A stretch of 64,000 nt of DNA, taken from Triglochin maritima. Lineage: Eukaryota; Streptophyta; Magnoliopsida; Alismatales; Juncaginaceae. The DNA lies in the NCBI GenBank assembly GCA_963682175.1, contig OY821770.1, positions 18,754,501 through 18,818,500 on the forward strand, written 5' to 3'. Made by a program: the position numbers and the translations under genes. Positions 22,152 to 34,500 of the stretch are shown here, one piece after another; within the stretch, counting starts at the first letter, position 1; the number at the start of each line of letters is the position of its first letter. The notes under the pieces were generated by a model. The model saw nothing but the letters and a program-made list of their open reading frames with translations. It had not been told where the DNA came from and did no database searches.

Positions 22152-24918
22152 TAGTCATGTAAATGGGTCGGGTAATATCTGTATACCCGCTCACCCGACC
22201 CGTACGGGTACAAAAATCTATACCCATTTAAAATTTTGTACCCGTTAACCCGTACCCGTTTACCCTCCAGATAAACGGGTCGGGTACGGATATGTTCCTT
22301 ACCCGTACCCGTATACCCGTTAACAATAAATTATATTATATATATTATTCTTAAAGTCTTACAAATCCTTAATGAATAAAAAACAATATTTGTTTCTCCC
22401 AAATCTGAAATCCCCAAACGTAACAGGAGAAACAAAAATCCCAAATTTAACCTAGCCGTCTCACCTCCACCTGATCCCGCCGACTCCTCGCCTTCTTGCC
22501 GGCTCCTTAAACCCTCGCCTCCGTCTCGCCGCCACCTCGCCATCTCCACCTCGCATCGTCGCCTCCTCCTCGCCTCGTTGGAACACCTCGTCGTCGCAAC
22601 CCCATCGCCGCCTTCGCACTTCTCCTCTTGGCTGGCCTCTCCCCTGCTCCGAGGTAATCCATCTTCCATGTCCTTAAGATCTTCAAATATTGTCGTGTTA
22701 TGTGTATGTTGTTGTACTACTATGTGTCTGTGTGGTATGATGGTCAACACGCATAGCATTGATGGTCTTCTTATGTGTCTAAATATGTTCATATTTCGGA
22801 AAGAAACATGCTTTTGGAGTATAGACGGTCTAGTCGTATTTTTGTTTTGCTTTTAGAGTTTGAAGGTGCTGAAATGGTGCAATTATTTTTGTTTGCTGGT
22901 TGGGATTTTTATTTTTGAGTTTGTGTGAAAGTTGAAAGTTTTTGATTTGTTTATTTTCAGGTTTTTATGCAAAGTTGTTGCTGCAGAGTTTTTGGTTTGT
23001 GAGAGGTGTTAGTGTTTTTGTTATTGCTGTAGATAGGGGTGAGCAAAATTCGGTTCGGTCCGGGTACCCGGACCGAACCGAATTTTTCGGTCCAGACCGA
23101 ACCGGACCGAATTTTTTCGGTTCGGTCTTCGGTCCTTAAAATTTTGGAAATTCGGGTTCGGTCCGGTCCGGTCCAAAACCCGAAAAACCCGAACCCGGAC
23201 CGAAACCCGAATTTAATTAGTAACCGGTTCGCCCGACCCGATTAGCCCGAACAACCCAACCCAAATACCCGATTACACCACCTACCCGAATACCCAACCC
23301 AAGCCCTCACCCACTCACGCCCTCACCCGTTCACGCCTTCAAGGCCTCACTTCGCTTCCTCACCCAAATCCCTAACCCTCACGCCGCCTAATCCTCACGC
23401 AGCCGTCCTCCTCACGCCGCCTACTCCTCACGCAACCCTCCTCCTCACTTCGCCTCCTCACCTGTTCACGCCCTCACTTCGCCTCCTCACCCAAATCCCT
23501 CACCCTCACCTGTCCCCCTCACACTGCCTCCTCGTGACGCCGCCTCCTTGTGGAATGTGTTTATGAATTTTGTTGTTCTTCATCTTGTTGTGGTGATTTG
23601 GTGAAATGTTCTTTGCAGGATGAAACCATTTGTTTTTTGGTTTTTGGGTATTCTAAAATATTGAAATTTCACTCTCTTATTAATTCACGTAATTTTTTAA
23701 TGTGGACAATAGGATAGGAAATTACAAACCAAAATGGAAGGTTTCATACCAGGAAAGTGCATGTCGCAAGAAAACCTTTTGTGAAATTTACTGTCTTTTA
23801 GTTTTCTGTTCCATATTTGGAAATTTCTTCAATCCCTTTCTAAGTATAACTCACTGGAATCTCCAATCACGTTCATTCCAATCAATTTCTAAAATCTCCA
23901 ATTCCACAGGGCATTGAATTCTGATTTCTGGACTGATTTGGAATTCATTTTTGGTTTCTAATTTGTGTCATTTTTTCTGTTATTTGTGGTCTGATTTTTA
24001 CTGTTAATTGTGGTCTGAATGTTGATGTCATTTGTGGTCTGATTGGATAAAACAAGGTTAAACCAAGCAAAAAAAACAAGTCAAAATATATTCGGTCCAA
24101 ACGGGTTCGGTCCGGTTTTGGACCGAACCGAACTGGTTCGGTCCGAGTCGGACCGGACCGAATTCGGTCCGGTCTTCGGTCTGAGAATTTTAGGAGTTCG
24201 GGTTTCGGTCCGGTCCGGTTCGGTCCGGTCCAGGACCGAAGCTCACCCCTAGCTGCAGAGTTGGTTAAGGATGTTCCCGAAGACCACAAGAAGTTCCTTG
24301 CTGACTTAGTCTGGGTTCATGAGGAGGTTCCGTTCCCATTTCTATCGCTCACTTCTCAAGCATCAGCCTGCTTTTCTTATCATGGTCTTCTTGGAGGACG
24401 ATGTTTGTATTGATACTTCTGCAGGACGTTGTGAGTGGTCACCATGGAAAACTCCACATTGACGGCCTCATACTCATAATTGATGAGATTGGGGGTTTGG
24501 AGTATCTTATAGCAGCTGTTGTGAACTTGTGATATTGTTGATGTTGTCAACCAAGCTTGATCTTTTCGTTTTCACAACCCGACATAATACATGTACAAGA
24601 CAATAAATTCTTAAGATGGTGAAAGAGCTTCATGTTTCAGAAATGAAGTCACTCGTCATCACTTTCTTCCATCGTGATGTTTGTGATTGTTATATATTTG
24701 TTAAGACATTTGTTTTTTGTGATTTTTTATTTTTATTTTTGATTTTTACAGAATATTATTTAATAGATTACTCACTTACTCGTTTACCCGCTCCGTACCC
24801 GCTAACCAAGTGGTACATGACGGGTACGGGTAGACCAATATTGGTTACGGGTATATACCCGTACCCATTAATTTGGACGGGTACGGGTGAGGACATACCC
24901 TACCCGTTTACAGGTCTA
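22152..24918. mobile_element. hAT derivative (2767 bp) next to the homoserine kinase promoter
   Basis: The ends TAGTCATGTAAATGGGTCGG and TACCCGTTTACAGGTCTA are flanked by AACTTGAT (22144-22151) and AACTCGAT (24919-24926), an 8-bp duplication with one mismatch. TACCCGTACCCGT-type subterminal repeats mark both ends. The interior has no transposase. It contains a CT-rich, GC-rich segment (about 22,430-22,660) and the nested element 23034-24251. Its right end lies 89 bp before the homoserine kinase start codon. Confidence 0.88.
23034..24251. mobile_element. hAT derivative (1218 bp) nested in the preceding element
   Basis: The ends TAGGGGTGAGCAAAATTCGG and CCGAAGCTCACCCCTA are flanked by GCTGTAGA (23026-23033) and GCTGCAGA (24252-24259), one mismatch in 8. 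GGTCCGGACCG-type repeats occur at both ends. About 23,280-23,560 is a run of CCTCACGCC/TCCTCAC microrepeats. It is the long form of the 206- and 314-bp elements at 8791 and 47028. Confidence 0.88.
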
Positions 24919-25007
24919 AACTCGATTAACTAATCTAATAATCCCACCTCTTTCTAAAGTCTAAAACCCTAACAGCTCCAGCGTGACATTCAGATTTCCG
25001 CACCACC

Positions 25008-26078
25008 ATGGCAACGACGACCAGTACCACCACCTTCCATCCCACCCTCTCCCTTCCCCGCCGCCACTCCTTCGCCCCCCATTCCTCCCTCAAACCCCAA
25101 ACCCTAACCCTCCCCGACCCTTCTCCAACCACCCTCTCCCTCACCGCCTTCGCCCCCGCCACCGTCGCCAACCTCGGCCCGGGCTTCGACTTCCTCGGCG
25201 CCGCCGTATCCTCCCTCGGTGACACCGTCACTGCCTCCGTCTCCCCCTCCGTCTCCCCCGGCACCGTCTCCATCTCCTCCGTCACCCACGCCCCCTCCCT
25301 CAGCCGCAATCCCCTCTGGAACTGCGCCGGCATTGCCGCCATCGCCGTCCTCCGCATGCTCAAGATTAAGTCCGTTGGAGTCTCCCTCGACCTCCACAAG
25401 GGCCTTCCTCTTGGCTCCGGCCTCGGCTCCAGCGCCGCGAGCGCTGCGGCGGCCGCCGTTGCTGTTAACTCCCTTTTCGGGTCTCCGCTCCCCCCGGCCG
25501 ATCTTGTTCTCGCTTGCCTTGAATCGGAGGCCAAGGTGAGTGGTTACCATGCTGATAATGTTGCCCCGGCGATACTCGGCGGGTTTGTGCTCGTTCGCGG
25601 CTACGATCCGTTGGAACTTGTGCCGTTACCATTTCCGGAAGGGAAAGATCTGTTCTTTGTGCTTGTGAGCCCAGAGTTTCAAGCGCCGACGAAGAAGATG
25701 AGGGCTGCGTTGCCGGCAGAGGTGGGGATGAAGGAGCACATTCGTAATTCGAGCCAGGCGGCGGCACTGGTGGCGGCGGTTTTGATGGGGGATGTGAGGA
25801 TGTTGGGGACCGGGTTGTCGGGGGATGTTGTTGTGGAGCCCAGAAGGGCGCCGCTGATTCCCGGGATGGTTGCTGTGAAGAAGGCTGCGGTTGAGGCGGG
25901 GGCGTTTGGGTGCACGATTAGTGGGGCAGGGCCGACAGCGGTGGCGATTGTTGATGAGGAGGAGAAGGGGAAGGTGGTTGGGGAGAGGATGGTGGAGGCG
26001 TTTTGGGAGGAAGGGAAGTTGAAAGCTAGTGTGACGGTGAGCCGGTTGGATCGGGTTGGAGCTAGGGTTGTGGGATGA
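25008..26078 (+). CDS. HSK: Homoserine kinase, plastid-targeted, single exon
   Basis: This encodes 356 residues, a normal length for plant homoserine kinase, which phosphorylates L-homoserine with ATP to O-phosphohomoserine, the branch point for threonine and methionine synthesis in plastids. It belongs to the GHMP kinase superfamily. PATVANLGPGFDFLG (about 50-64) is the N-terminal motif. GLPLGSGLGSSAASA (about 132-146) is the phosphate-binding glycine/serine loop. GCTISGAGPTAVAI (about 301-314) is the third, C-terminal motif. The first ~45 residues are rich in Ser, Thr, Pro and basic residues with few acidic ones, fitting a transit peptide. The ATG sits in CACCATGG, a good plant start context. 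No intron, stop or missing motif is seen. The 5' half is very C-rich, typical of many plant genes. Only 89 bp separate the ATG from an hAT derivative, so its promoter is either very short or TE-derived. Loss of this enzyme in Arabidopsis (DMR1) gives downy mildew resistance. Confidence 0.97.
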   Translation: MATTTSTTTFHPTLSLPRRHSFAPHSSLKPQTLTLPDPSPTTLSLTAFAPATVANLGPGFDFLGAAVSSLGDTVTASVSPSVSPGTVSISSVTHAPSLSRNPLWNCAGIAAIAVLRMLKIKSVGVSLDLHKGLPLGSGLGSSAASAAAAAVAVNSLFGSPLPPADLVLACLESEAKVSGYHADNVAPAILGGFVLVRGYDPLELVPLPFPEGKDLFFVLVSPEFQAPTKKMRAALPAEVGMKEHIRNSSQAAALVAAVLMGDVRMLGTGLSGDVVVEPRRAPLIPGMVAVKKAAVEAGAFGCTISGAGPTAVAIVDEEEKGKVVGERMVEAFWEEGKLKASVTVSRLDRVGARVVG

Positions 26079-27595
26079 GATGGTGAAGTTAAACGGTTTA
26101 ACTTCAGGTACCTGACCTATTCTTCTGATCAATTTGAATATGGTGGTCTTTTTTGTCTTCAATGGAGAATTCAATATTTCAGTTGGTCAAATCCAGTAGT
26201 TCAGCTAGAAATTGAAATTCTATGTATAAAATTCATAAATTTGAAGTTTGAAGTTCCATTTTTTTCTTCTAGTTTATGGGACTGAAGAAGTTAGTTGGAC
26301 ATTTCAATAAGGTTCTCAAACCATATATCATAATCGACTAGAAGGGTCTTTAGCAGTGCTTTTCAATTTCTTTGAATTTTCGACACAATTACCTCTTTGG
26401 AAGCAAATGTATCATTTTATGTACGATCAAGTGCATGTAGTTAGGTTGATCGTTTAAGAAAATTGGATTGAAGTTTGCTTTCACGGGTTGTTTATTGACT
26501 GATCAGAATGTTTTTTAGTTTCTGAATTTGAAAATTTCTACTGTCTGGTAGTTGAATAAGATCCATATGATTTCTTATTATCATTGCCTTTGCCATCATT
26601 AATTTCAAATCTTTTGAGATTCAAAGCCTAATTGTATACATGAGCACACAGCACACAGATAGGATCCTAGCAGATTGGAATGTTATCTTTTGTTGCTAGA
26701 AGAAGTAGGACGTTGTTAGTGTTAATCCTATCATGTATTGACTGTTGATATGGTAGCTTAAACTGAAACAACGGAGTTGCACGAGTCTTTGATCTGATCC
26801 ACAAAGTAGTTTAAGTGTAATGCAAGTGGCGTTAAAATTAATTATTATGTGAAAACAACTTTACCATCCAACACAGAGAAAATGTCCTCACCTAATATTA
26901 TCAACTTCTGTCTTTACCTTATAATAATCAGTATTCTGTGTTTTGCTGTTCTTCCATTCCATGCTGATTTATTTATTTTTGATTTTCTAACCTGTGCACT
27001 TGTGCAGTATTTTATTTTTATTTTTTTTATGTCTGTTAACTTACTGCTTGTATTGATTTACAGATAATTTGTATCTGTTGTGTGCTTTGCAAGTTGATTA
27101 TTTTGAATAATCTCACCATTTTGGAACGTCTCCTTCTGATTTATGCAATGAGTTCTTGGAAGAACTGCAGCTGCTGCTGGTGAACCCAAGTTCTTGGAAG
27201 AATAGATAATTCCCCATTCTATGTTTCGTCTCTGATGATTTGATCAGGCGCGCGCAAGGGAAACTTTTGAGAGTTGCTGAAGCGGAACAGCCGTAGAAGG
27301 AACTTAGGAATCCTGAATAATTATGTGTATCATTTCAGTGTTTTATTGGTTGCCTTTGGGAAAGAAATGGCATCCTACTGATTGTTTTTAAGATAAAAAA
27401 TAACCACTTGATGTTTATTGTTTCTGTTGTAGTTGTTATGAGTTATTACTATCTCTATTTGATATTTCTTTCTTATTTCTTATTTGGCGCTATGAAGTGA
27501 CCATAACAAACTTTCTAGGATTATATTTTTGAAATATTAAAATAAAAATAAGAAATTTTCAGAACATAAATATTCAAAGTAATTATCGAAGTATG
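26079..27595. other. 3' flank of homoserine kinase, no gene recognised
   Basis: The first few hundred bases should hold the 3' UTR of the kinase gene; no unique polyadenylation signal could be fixed. The rest is AT-rich, unique-looking sequence with a small open frame (26849-27067, hydrophobic, no motif). The decayed chromovirus copy begins at 27596. Confidence 0.5.
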
Positions 27596-30500
27596 TGTTA
27601 GACCCTAACCTTGTTTTTGGGCTAATCCCGGGTTTAGTGGGGGATTAGCATGGGAATGGGAGAGAGAATGGTGATGGGGTAGGGGGTCGGTACTGTTGGG
27701 GTGATGGTTTTGAGGAGAAAACCATCATCTCTTCAATTCCTTTCTTCTTCTTCTTCTTCTTCACTCAACCATTTCTCTCACCCTTTCTTCTTCCTTGTCC
27801 GGTGTTCCAGAGGTGGACGAGGCAATTCCGGCGTGTGGTGTCGAGCTGGGAGCAACGGAAGCGCGAGTGTGTGGCGCGAGATCAGAAGTTGCGGTCGACG
27901 GCCGACGTTGAGAGAACTCGGGCGTGCTTCGTCTTCGTCTTGAGGTATACCGACTTTAGTGTGTTTTGTTGCTCACCCTCGTGGGAGGGTTTGTGTTGGT
28001 TGGTTGGGGGAGGTTGGAGACCTCTCCGGTGACGTTTTCCCCGTAAATCCTTGGCTGGTGCAAGGTTGAAGACGACCAACGGTCGACCAGGTCCCTTCGG
28101 GCGGTCGACCGAATGTAGTGTATTTTGCCGATTTTGACCATCATCGGTCGAACGATGCCTTGTGGCGGTCGACCGGTCGAGCATTTTGCGGGTGGATCGG
28201 ATTGCCCGTTTGTTTTCGGTCGACCAGTTCCTTGTGGTCGTTCGATCGGAATTTATGTGTACTTGATAATATTGCATGTTGTTCGACCATTTTTGATATA
28301 TCGTTCGACCGTTATATGACGTAGGCTATTAGAATGACCCTGGTAGTTTTCGGTCGACCGGGACCCCTGAGTCGGTCGACCAAATAGTCTTGTTGATTTT
28401 GACCAACTCCCGATTTTGACATCGTGTTCGGTCGACCGGTTTTAGACTCCTATTCGACCGTTTGGACTTAAGTGACGCGCAGAATAGTTCGACCGTTGTA
28501 GACTTTCGGTCGACCGTTTGTGTGCAGAACTGAATTCTTGGTTCTTGTGTTGTGTCAACTCTATCCACGGAAACCCGTGTCCTCGCTTAGAGCGTGAGCC
28601 GGGAGGTGACGACGGGTACGTGCTCGTACCGCCAGGGACCGCCGTGTGGAAGAGTGTGTACACTTGGGTCGCGCCACCTCCGTATTGGACGTGGTATGAC
28701 GTGTTGTTGCCTTACTCTCTGATGAGTAGCAGACCTGAGGGATCACGGATCCCAATGCATGTGATGCATGCCTCGTGGAGCATGATGACCCTGCAAACTA
28801 CGGTCTGGACCCGTCCGATGTTGTGCCGAACGTATGATGTACTGCCGAGATTGTGCCGACGATGCCGTCGAGGTTTTTGCCGACAATGATGGTGCTGACG
28901 ATGTTCCGGCTTGTGGTTGTTCCTTGTTTATATTATTCGTCTTTTAGAAGTATTAAGGAAGAGACTCTTGGTCCTTAATCGTAGAGCTCTAAAAGATATT
29001 GGTTTACATAAAACAAAAGATATTCGTAATCATGGTAATAGACATGGAACATTTATTACCGAGTTATGATTGTCGTGTTGGTCATAGATCATTGTAGCTC
29101 TACAAGTGAGTGACAACACGGGTACACAAAAGAGGAAAATATTACTTTTGTATATTTAATAGACCTAATAAGTAAAACATTATAGAATTGTATTTTCTGT
29201 GTCATTAATATTTTACTGTGTCTTTGGTCCTTTGATATGAGACTTATATCCGATCACTTAAGAATTGCTTAATTAGACTAGTGTCTTGAGCTATCGATGA
29301 GTGTAGTGTAAAGACATTGGTTGGTTAAGTATGACTTTTGTTGGAGAAGATAGTTAGTCAAAAGATAATCATTGCCCCTCTTAATTGAGTGATGATATTA
29401 GTGAGCCCCTTGATAAAGCAAAGTTATAATGTGCACAATGTGATTTGAGTTAAGTCAATATTTATAACTAGCTTAAAGAGATCAAGAAATGAATACCAAT
29501 ACAAAGATGACACAAAACTACTTTGTGAGTATTCTTAATATCATGTGACAAGGGATGGACACAAGTGGTGCACTCCATCACTAAATGGATCAGGTTTTGG
29601 TTCGAGTGGAATTAAGACATCTAACTAATTGGGAGCTATATTGTGTAGCTAGATACCGCTTATAGCTTGTGATATTGAGCTCTTAATATCACTGCCAACT
29701 TAGTCTAGATCCTCCCATAGGTCACACCGCAAAACCGGGAAACAAGAAGCTTGATTTTTGGTTCATATGATGTGTCGGGTTTCTTATAGAAAATATGACA
29801 CATATGGTGAACAAGTAAAATCAATTATGTTGTGTATAACATAATTAGAATAATGATAAATTCATATGAGATGCATATATTATAGGGTGCAATAATTTAT
29901 TGTTGCATAGGATAATATATTACATAAGTTATGAATTTGCTAAACACCCCAAAAGTTCAAATTTTGTTGGAAATAAATCCAAAATTTGAAAAGGCAAAAT
30001 CGGGTAAAAGTTCGGTAATCTGTTATGGTTCGGTCGACCGAAGGATCTGTGGATCGGTCAACCGAACGTGGAACGGATACTCATAGTTGATTGACCGAAC
30101 TTGACCAAAGTGCCTGGATAATTAAGAGATTAATTTGATCGATGGTTGGATTGGCTCCAAACTTGGTCAAACGTTTTGTGGATGCATGTAATACATTATG
30201 GAATTAGTTTGTGAGAGAAAATGTCAAGAAAGCGTGGCTTAAGAATAGCCATGATTGAGAGTAAGATTGGAGCCTATAAATAGGTCCTTATTCTCCTTAA
30301 TTAAGTTAGATGTTTTCTAATTATTTTCTCTCCTAATTCACCACAAAAGCCACGAAAATTCTCTTAGTTTTCTAAGTCTTTGGAAGGAGAAATCTCAGAA
30401 ATCAAGGAAGGGGTTTGTAGCTAGATTCTAAGCTTGTTTGGAGATTGATTGGCTAACTCATTTCTCTCCAACCTTGTTTAGGGTTTCGGTGAACACTCGG

Positions 30501-31468
30501 TGGCATCCGGCGCAACGAGAAGCGACGATCGTTTTCCTCAACGTCTCTGGAACATCAAGAAGTTTTAGAGAACTTCTAGGTATAAATTTCGGAGTCCCTT
30601 GTGTTTTTTTAATAAGTTTTGAAACTAGTTGTTAAAACAAACTGATGCATGCATGAAATAAATCGAAGAAAATTGTAATTGATCATTATTATGCATAAAA
30701 ATTCGAAAAATATATATGCACAATTAAACACGAAATCCAACACGATGTTCTGTCGGCGATGCCGCTGATGTTGTGCCAGCGATGATCCCCGATTGGGCAC
30801 CTATCCTGGGATGTTGACCGACCGGGCTACAACTCCGTCGAAGGTGTTGTAGACCACGTGGTTCCTTGCGTGGAAGTACGGACGCTCATCACCGATCCCT
30901 TAGGCTCGTGTAGTCGCGTGTGGGGGGACGCGTCGCGTGCTGTCCGTAAGACCGTATGTGACTACGTTAGGTTTCCGAGGGAGACCCGTTGTTGTTTCTG
31001 GACGGATGTCCTTGTGGACCCTGTTGAGGGTCGTTGTTGTTGGACTGAGGTCCTGTTTACCTTTGGAGGGATTTGATGCATTGCAGATGTGATATGACAT
31101 GTCACTAGTATGATAGGTTCATTTACCATACTGTTGCATGCATATAGGTGAGCTTGCGGGGTTTCCTAATTGGAAACTCAGGCATTGTTGTTTGATTCAT
31201 GTTTCAGGACCGCAGTAGGTTCTGTCGGGTGGTGACTGCGGACACACACATTTTGGGGTCAGGATCCTCATCGGACTCTTCGAGGTCGTCGTGATTGCTT
31301 TACCCGTCTTTTCATTGTATTGTTGTAATCACGTCTTTTGACAAACTCTGTTGTATTATTGGTGCACCGACTATTGATTTATATGAGTAACATTCCCGTT
31401 GATGATTTTATCTGAGTAATCTCTTGATTGTTTAAAATTTTAAATTTTCACTGTTTCGGGATGTTACA
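27596..31468 (+). repeat. 5' LTR of the decayed chromovirus, split by a family B LTR
   Basis: It begins TGTTAGACCCTAACC and ends CGGGATGTTACA. Without the insert (28918-30742) it is about 2048 bp, compared with 2175 bp for the LTR at 2873-5047. The CGGTCGACCG array is at 28080-28520, with five exact copies, and the GATGTTGTGCCG microrepeats lie at about 28,810-28,915 and 30,743-30,790. Confidence 0.9.
28918..30742 (+). mobile_element. Solo LTR of family B, copy 1
   Basis: The segment runs from TGTTCCTTGTTTATATT to AAATCCAACA and matches the LTR copies at 35926-38121 and 63132-64000. It appears to lack the first ~70 bp seen in those copies, so the left boundary may be off by up to ~16 bp. CGATGTTC occurs on both sides but lies in a repetitive target, so it is weak proof of a duplication. 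TATAAATA at 30275-30282 is the likely TATA box. CGGTCGACCG at about 30032 lies upstream of it. Confidence 0.8.
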
Positions 31469-31473
31469 ACTTC

Positions 31474-31483
31474 GTATCAGAGC
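31474..31483 (+). other. Primer binding site, initiator-Met tRNA type
   Basis: GTATCAGAGC lies 5 bp after the LTR end and matches the complement of the 3' end of plant initiator-methionine tRNA, except that the usual leading TG is TC here. Confidence 0.8.
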
Positions 31484-31594
31484 GGTCGGTCCCTATGTGT
31501 GACTCCTAAAGAAATCACCCCAATGTAGTAGTGTAGGTTGCACTTTACTCTTCGCATGCATTCATGGATGATCTTGAGTTGTTTCTTGTGCCAG

Positions 31595-34500
31595 ATGCCT
31601 CCTAGACGCGTGAGGAGTTCTCCGCGTAATCGCGATGCCAGTGACGCCACTGAGGGCGCTACCTGGGATAGGTTGATTGAGTTTCTCGAGCGTCAGGCAG
31701 CGAGGGCAGAGTAGACAGGGACATGTGCGGAGTATGATCGCTTCATGAAGCAGCACCCGCCTAGTTTCGACGGCAGGAGTGACCCTGAGGCTGCAGATGA
31801 CCGAGTCTTTAAGATCCAGAGGATTTTCCAGGCGATCGGCTGTGTACCGGAGCGGATGGTGAGCCTGACAAGCTATGTGCTGGATGGAGAGGCAGCAAAC
31901 TGGTGGAGGACCACATCTGCTGTGGTGTTTGTTGACCGAGTGGACGTGAGCTGGGAGGAATTCCTTGAGGAGTTCAACCAGCAGTTCTTCCCACAGCACG
32001 TCAGAGACAGGAAGAAGGAGTTCTTGGCCCTCGAGCAGAAGGAGATGTCCTTGGCTAGTTACATCAGCAGGTTTAACGCCCTTGAGTGTTATTGTTCTGA
32101 GACTTAGGTGACGCCCGAGCAGCGTGCACGGAAGTTCATCAAGGGGCTGAGGAAGCATCTCAGATCTCGGGTGATCACTAGCATGCCACAGACCCTGACG
32201 GATGCGGTGAAGTATGCGACTATAATCGATCAGGACTACTAGGAGAATTACCAGGAGGGGCAGAAGCCGCCAGTGAGCACGGGAGGACGTGTAGTTGGAC
32301 GTTCCACTGGGAACCCGGGCAAGAGGCCCCGGGTTGATGGAGGAGGATCACGCCAGTCTGGTGCGTGTGGTACGTGTGGGAGATCTCATCCGGGTCAGGA
32401 GTGCCCCGACGTACAAGTGTATGCTTGGGATGCGGTCAGATGGGCCATTTCATCCGAGATTGCCTTAACAGGCAGGGCGAGACGAGCAGGAGGCCAGGAC
32501 CACCGGTCTCAGGGAGGAGCGGAGGCAGCAGGTTCGTTGTTCCGCAGAGCAAGACCAGGAGAGCAGGGCGAGTCTTTTTCCGTGAGAAGAAGATCCTTTT
32601 TCCGAGGAAGGACGTGCCTGATGTGTTGATCAGAGGGACGAAGAGTAGAGGGGGTCGTTTGATTGTGTCGGCGGTTAAGGCACAGAGGCTGTTGCGTCAG
32701 GGTTGTAGAGCGTTTGTGGCGACCTTAGTTGTTCCTGATCCTGAGACGAGAAAGCTGGAGGATATAGAGGTTGTACGAGAGTTTCCTGAGGTGTTTCCTG
32801 CAGAGATTCCTCGTTTGCCGCCGCACCGAGAGATCGAGTTCGGCAATGAGTTGGTGGCGGGCGCGACACCCCAGTCGAAGGCTCCGTATCGGATGGCGCC
32901 TGCTGAGTTGATAGAGTTGAAGAAGCAGTTGCAGGAGTTGATGGACTCCGGGTTTATCCGACCGAGTGTCTCGCCATGGGGAGCGCCTGTGTTGTTCGTG
33001 AAGAACAAGGATGGGTCGTTGCGGATGTGTGATGTGAAATTTATTTATACCGCAAGTGCACGGCGTCAATGAAGACGTGACAAGTACGGGTCGAATACAA
33101 GGAGGGAGAGATATTGTTATTTTTGTGATTTTCGATTAAGGAAAGAAAGAGAGAAATAAGGTTGGTTTGAGATTGGATTTTTAATTTTCTAAAGCAACAA
33201 CAACAAAAACAAACTAATAATAAAGCAAATATGGATGAGAGTCCAGCGGGTGGGGGTTTAGATATCGGGTTTTGTTTAGAGAAATCTGAAACTTATAATA
33301 AATCACATTAGTTATAAAGCATTACATGATAAATGACTTAACATAAACTCAAGTAATCAAAATATACTAACACGAAATTAAAATAATAACATCATTCTTC
33401 TTCTCGTCACCCTAAATCCGTCACCCCCACCCTTTGGAGAGAGTTAGAAACTCATGGATGAAGGGAAGGAGAATGGGTCCTAGAGAAACTACGAAAGAAA
33501 ACTAAAAACACGAAATAAACCAACATAATTTTATTGCTAAAGAATGGAATAAAACTAGTCTTTTTTATCAACATCGTTTCGGGGCTATTTATAACCGATA
33601 CAATGGACCCAAGTATGAAATAGGAAAGTACACGCGTCATGACACGACTGGACAAAATCCGGGGGCACGGATCGAAAGGGGTGCGGCGTTTTCGCCGCAA
33701 ATCACATGTAATGGGCGGCGGAACCGCCGCAATTTTGGCTCAGATTTAATCCGGATTTTTCCTGTGTGTTTATGGTATGATTTAGATGTCATTTGCGCGT
33801 CCGGATTGATTTCTTTCCTTTCTTTTGAGCTCCGAATTAATTGTTCATATATTTGGAGATCCAAATTGATTTTTCTTTAGAACTTCTCCAAAATAATATT
33901 TTGGTACTTGTAATTTGCAGTCGGGTCCTCGGCTTTTTGCAATTAAGTCCCTGGCTAATTTTGTGCTTAGGTCCTTGGGCTTTTTGTAATTAGGTCATTG
34001 AATGCTTTTATGTTTGGATGTACTTCAATTTGAACCCCGATAATCTGGAACTTGGTCTTTATGACAGAAATGAGTCTTTTGCACACGTTTATGCTCGGGA
34101 TATGGGTAATTTGCATTCAGGTCCCTGTATTCTGTAAATAAGACTAAACACATACCTTAGTAGCATTTATTGATATAAAGTTAATCTACATGAACGACAT
34201 ATGATGCAATGTATGCAATGCATCAATGTGCATCGACTACAGTATGCTGAATAAGGTTACCGTCAGGAACCAGTACCTTTTGCCCAAGATTGATGATTTG
34301 TTTGATCAGTTGCAGACGGCGAGAGTGTTCTCGAAGATTGATCTGCGTTCGGGTTATCACCAGTTGCGGATCAGAGAGGCCGATGTTCAGAAGACAGTCT
34401 TCAGGACACGGTACGGGCACTACGAGTTCTTGGTGATGCCGTTTGGACTGACGAATGCACCTGCAACATTCATGGACCTGATGAATAGGACCTTTCAGTC

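Noticed and set aside
24935..25767. Minus-strand and frame-shifted open frames over the homoserine kinase gene
   Set aside because: They are antisense or shifted readings of a GC-rich true coding region. Only the plus frame 25008-26078 carries the kinase motifs.
26849..27067. Hydrophobic 72-codon frame after homoserine kinase as a small membrane protein
   Set aside because: It is AT-rich, has no conserved motif, signal or context, and a T-rich sequence easily yields such a frame.
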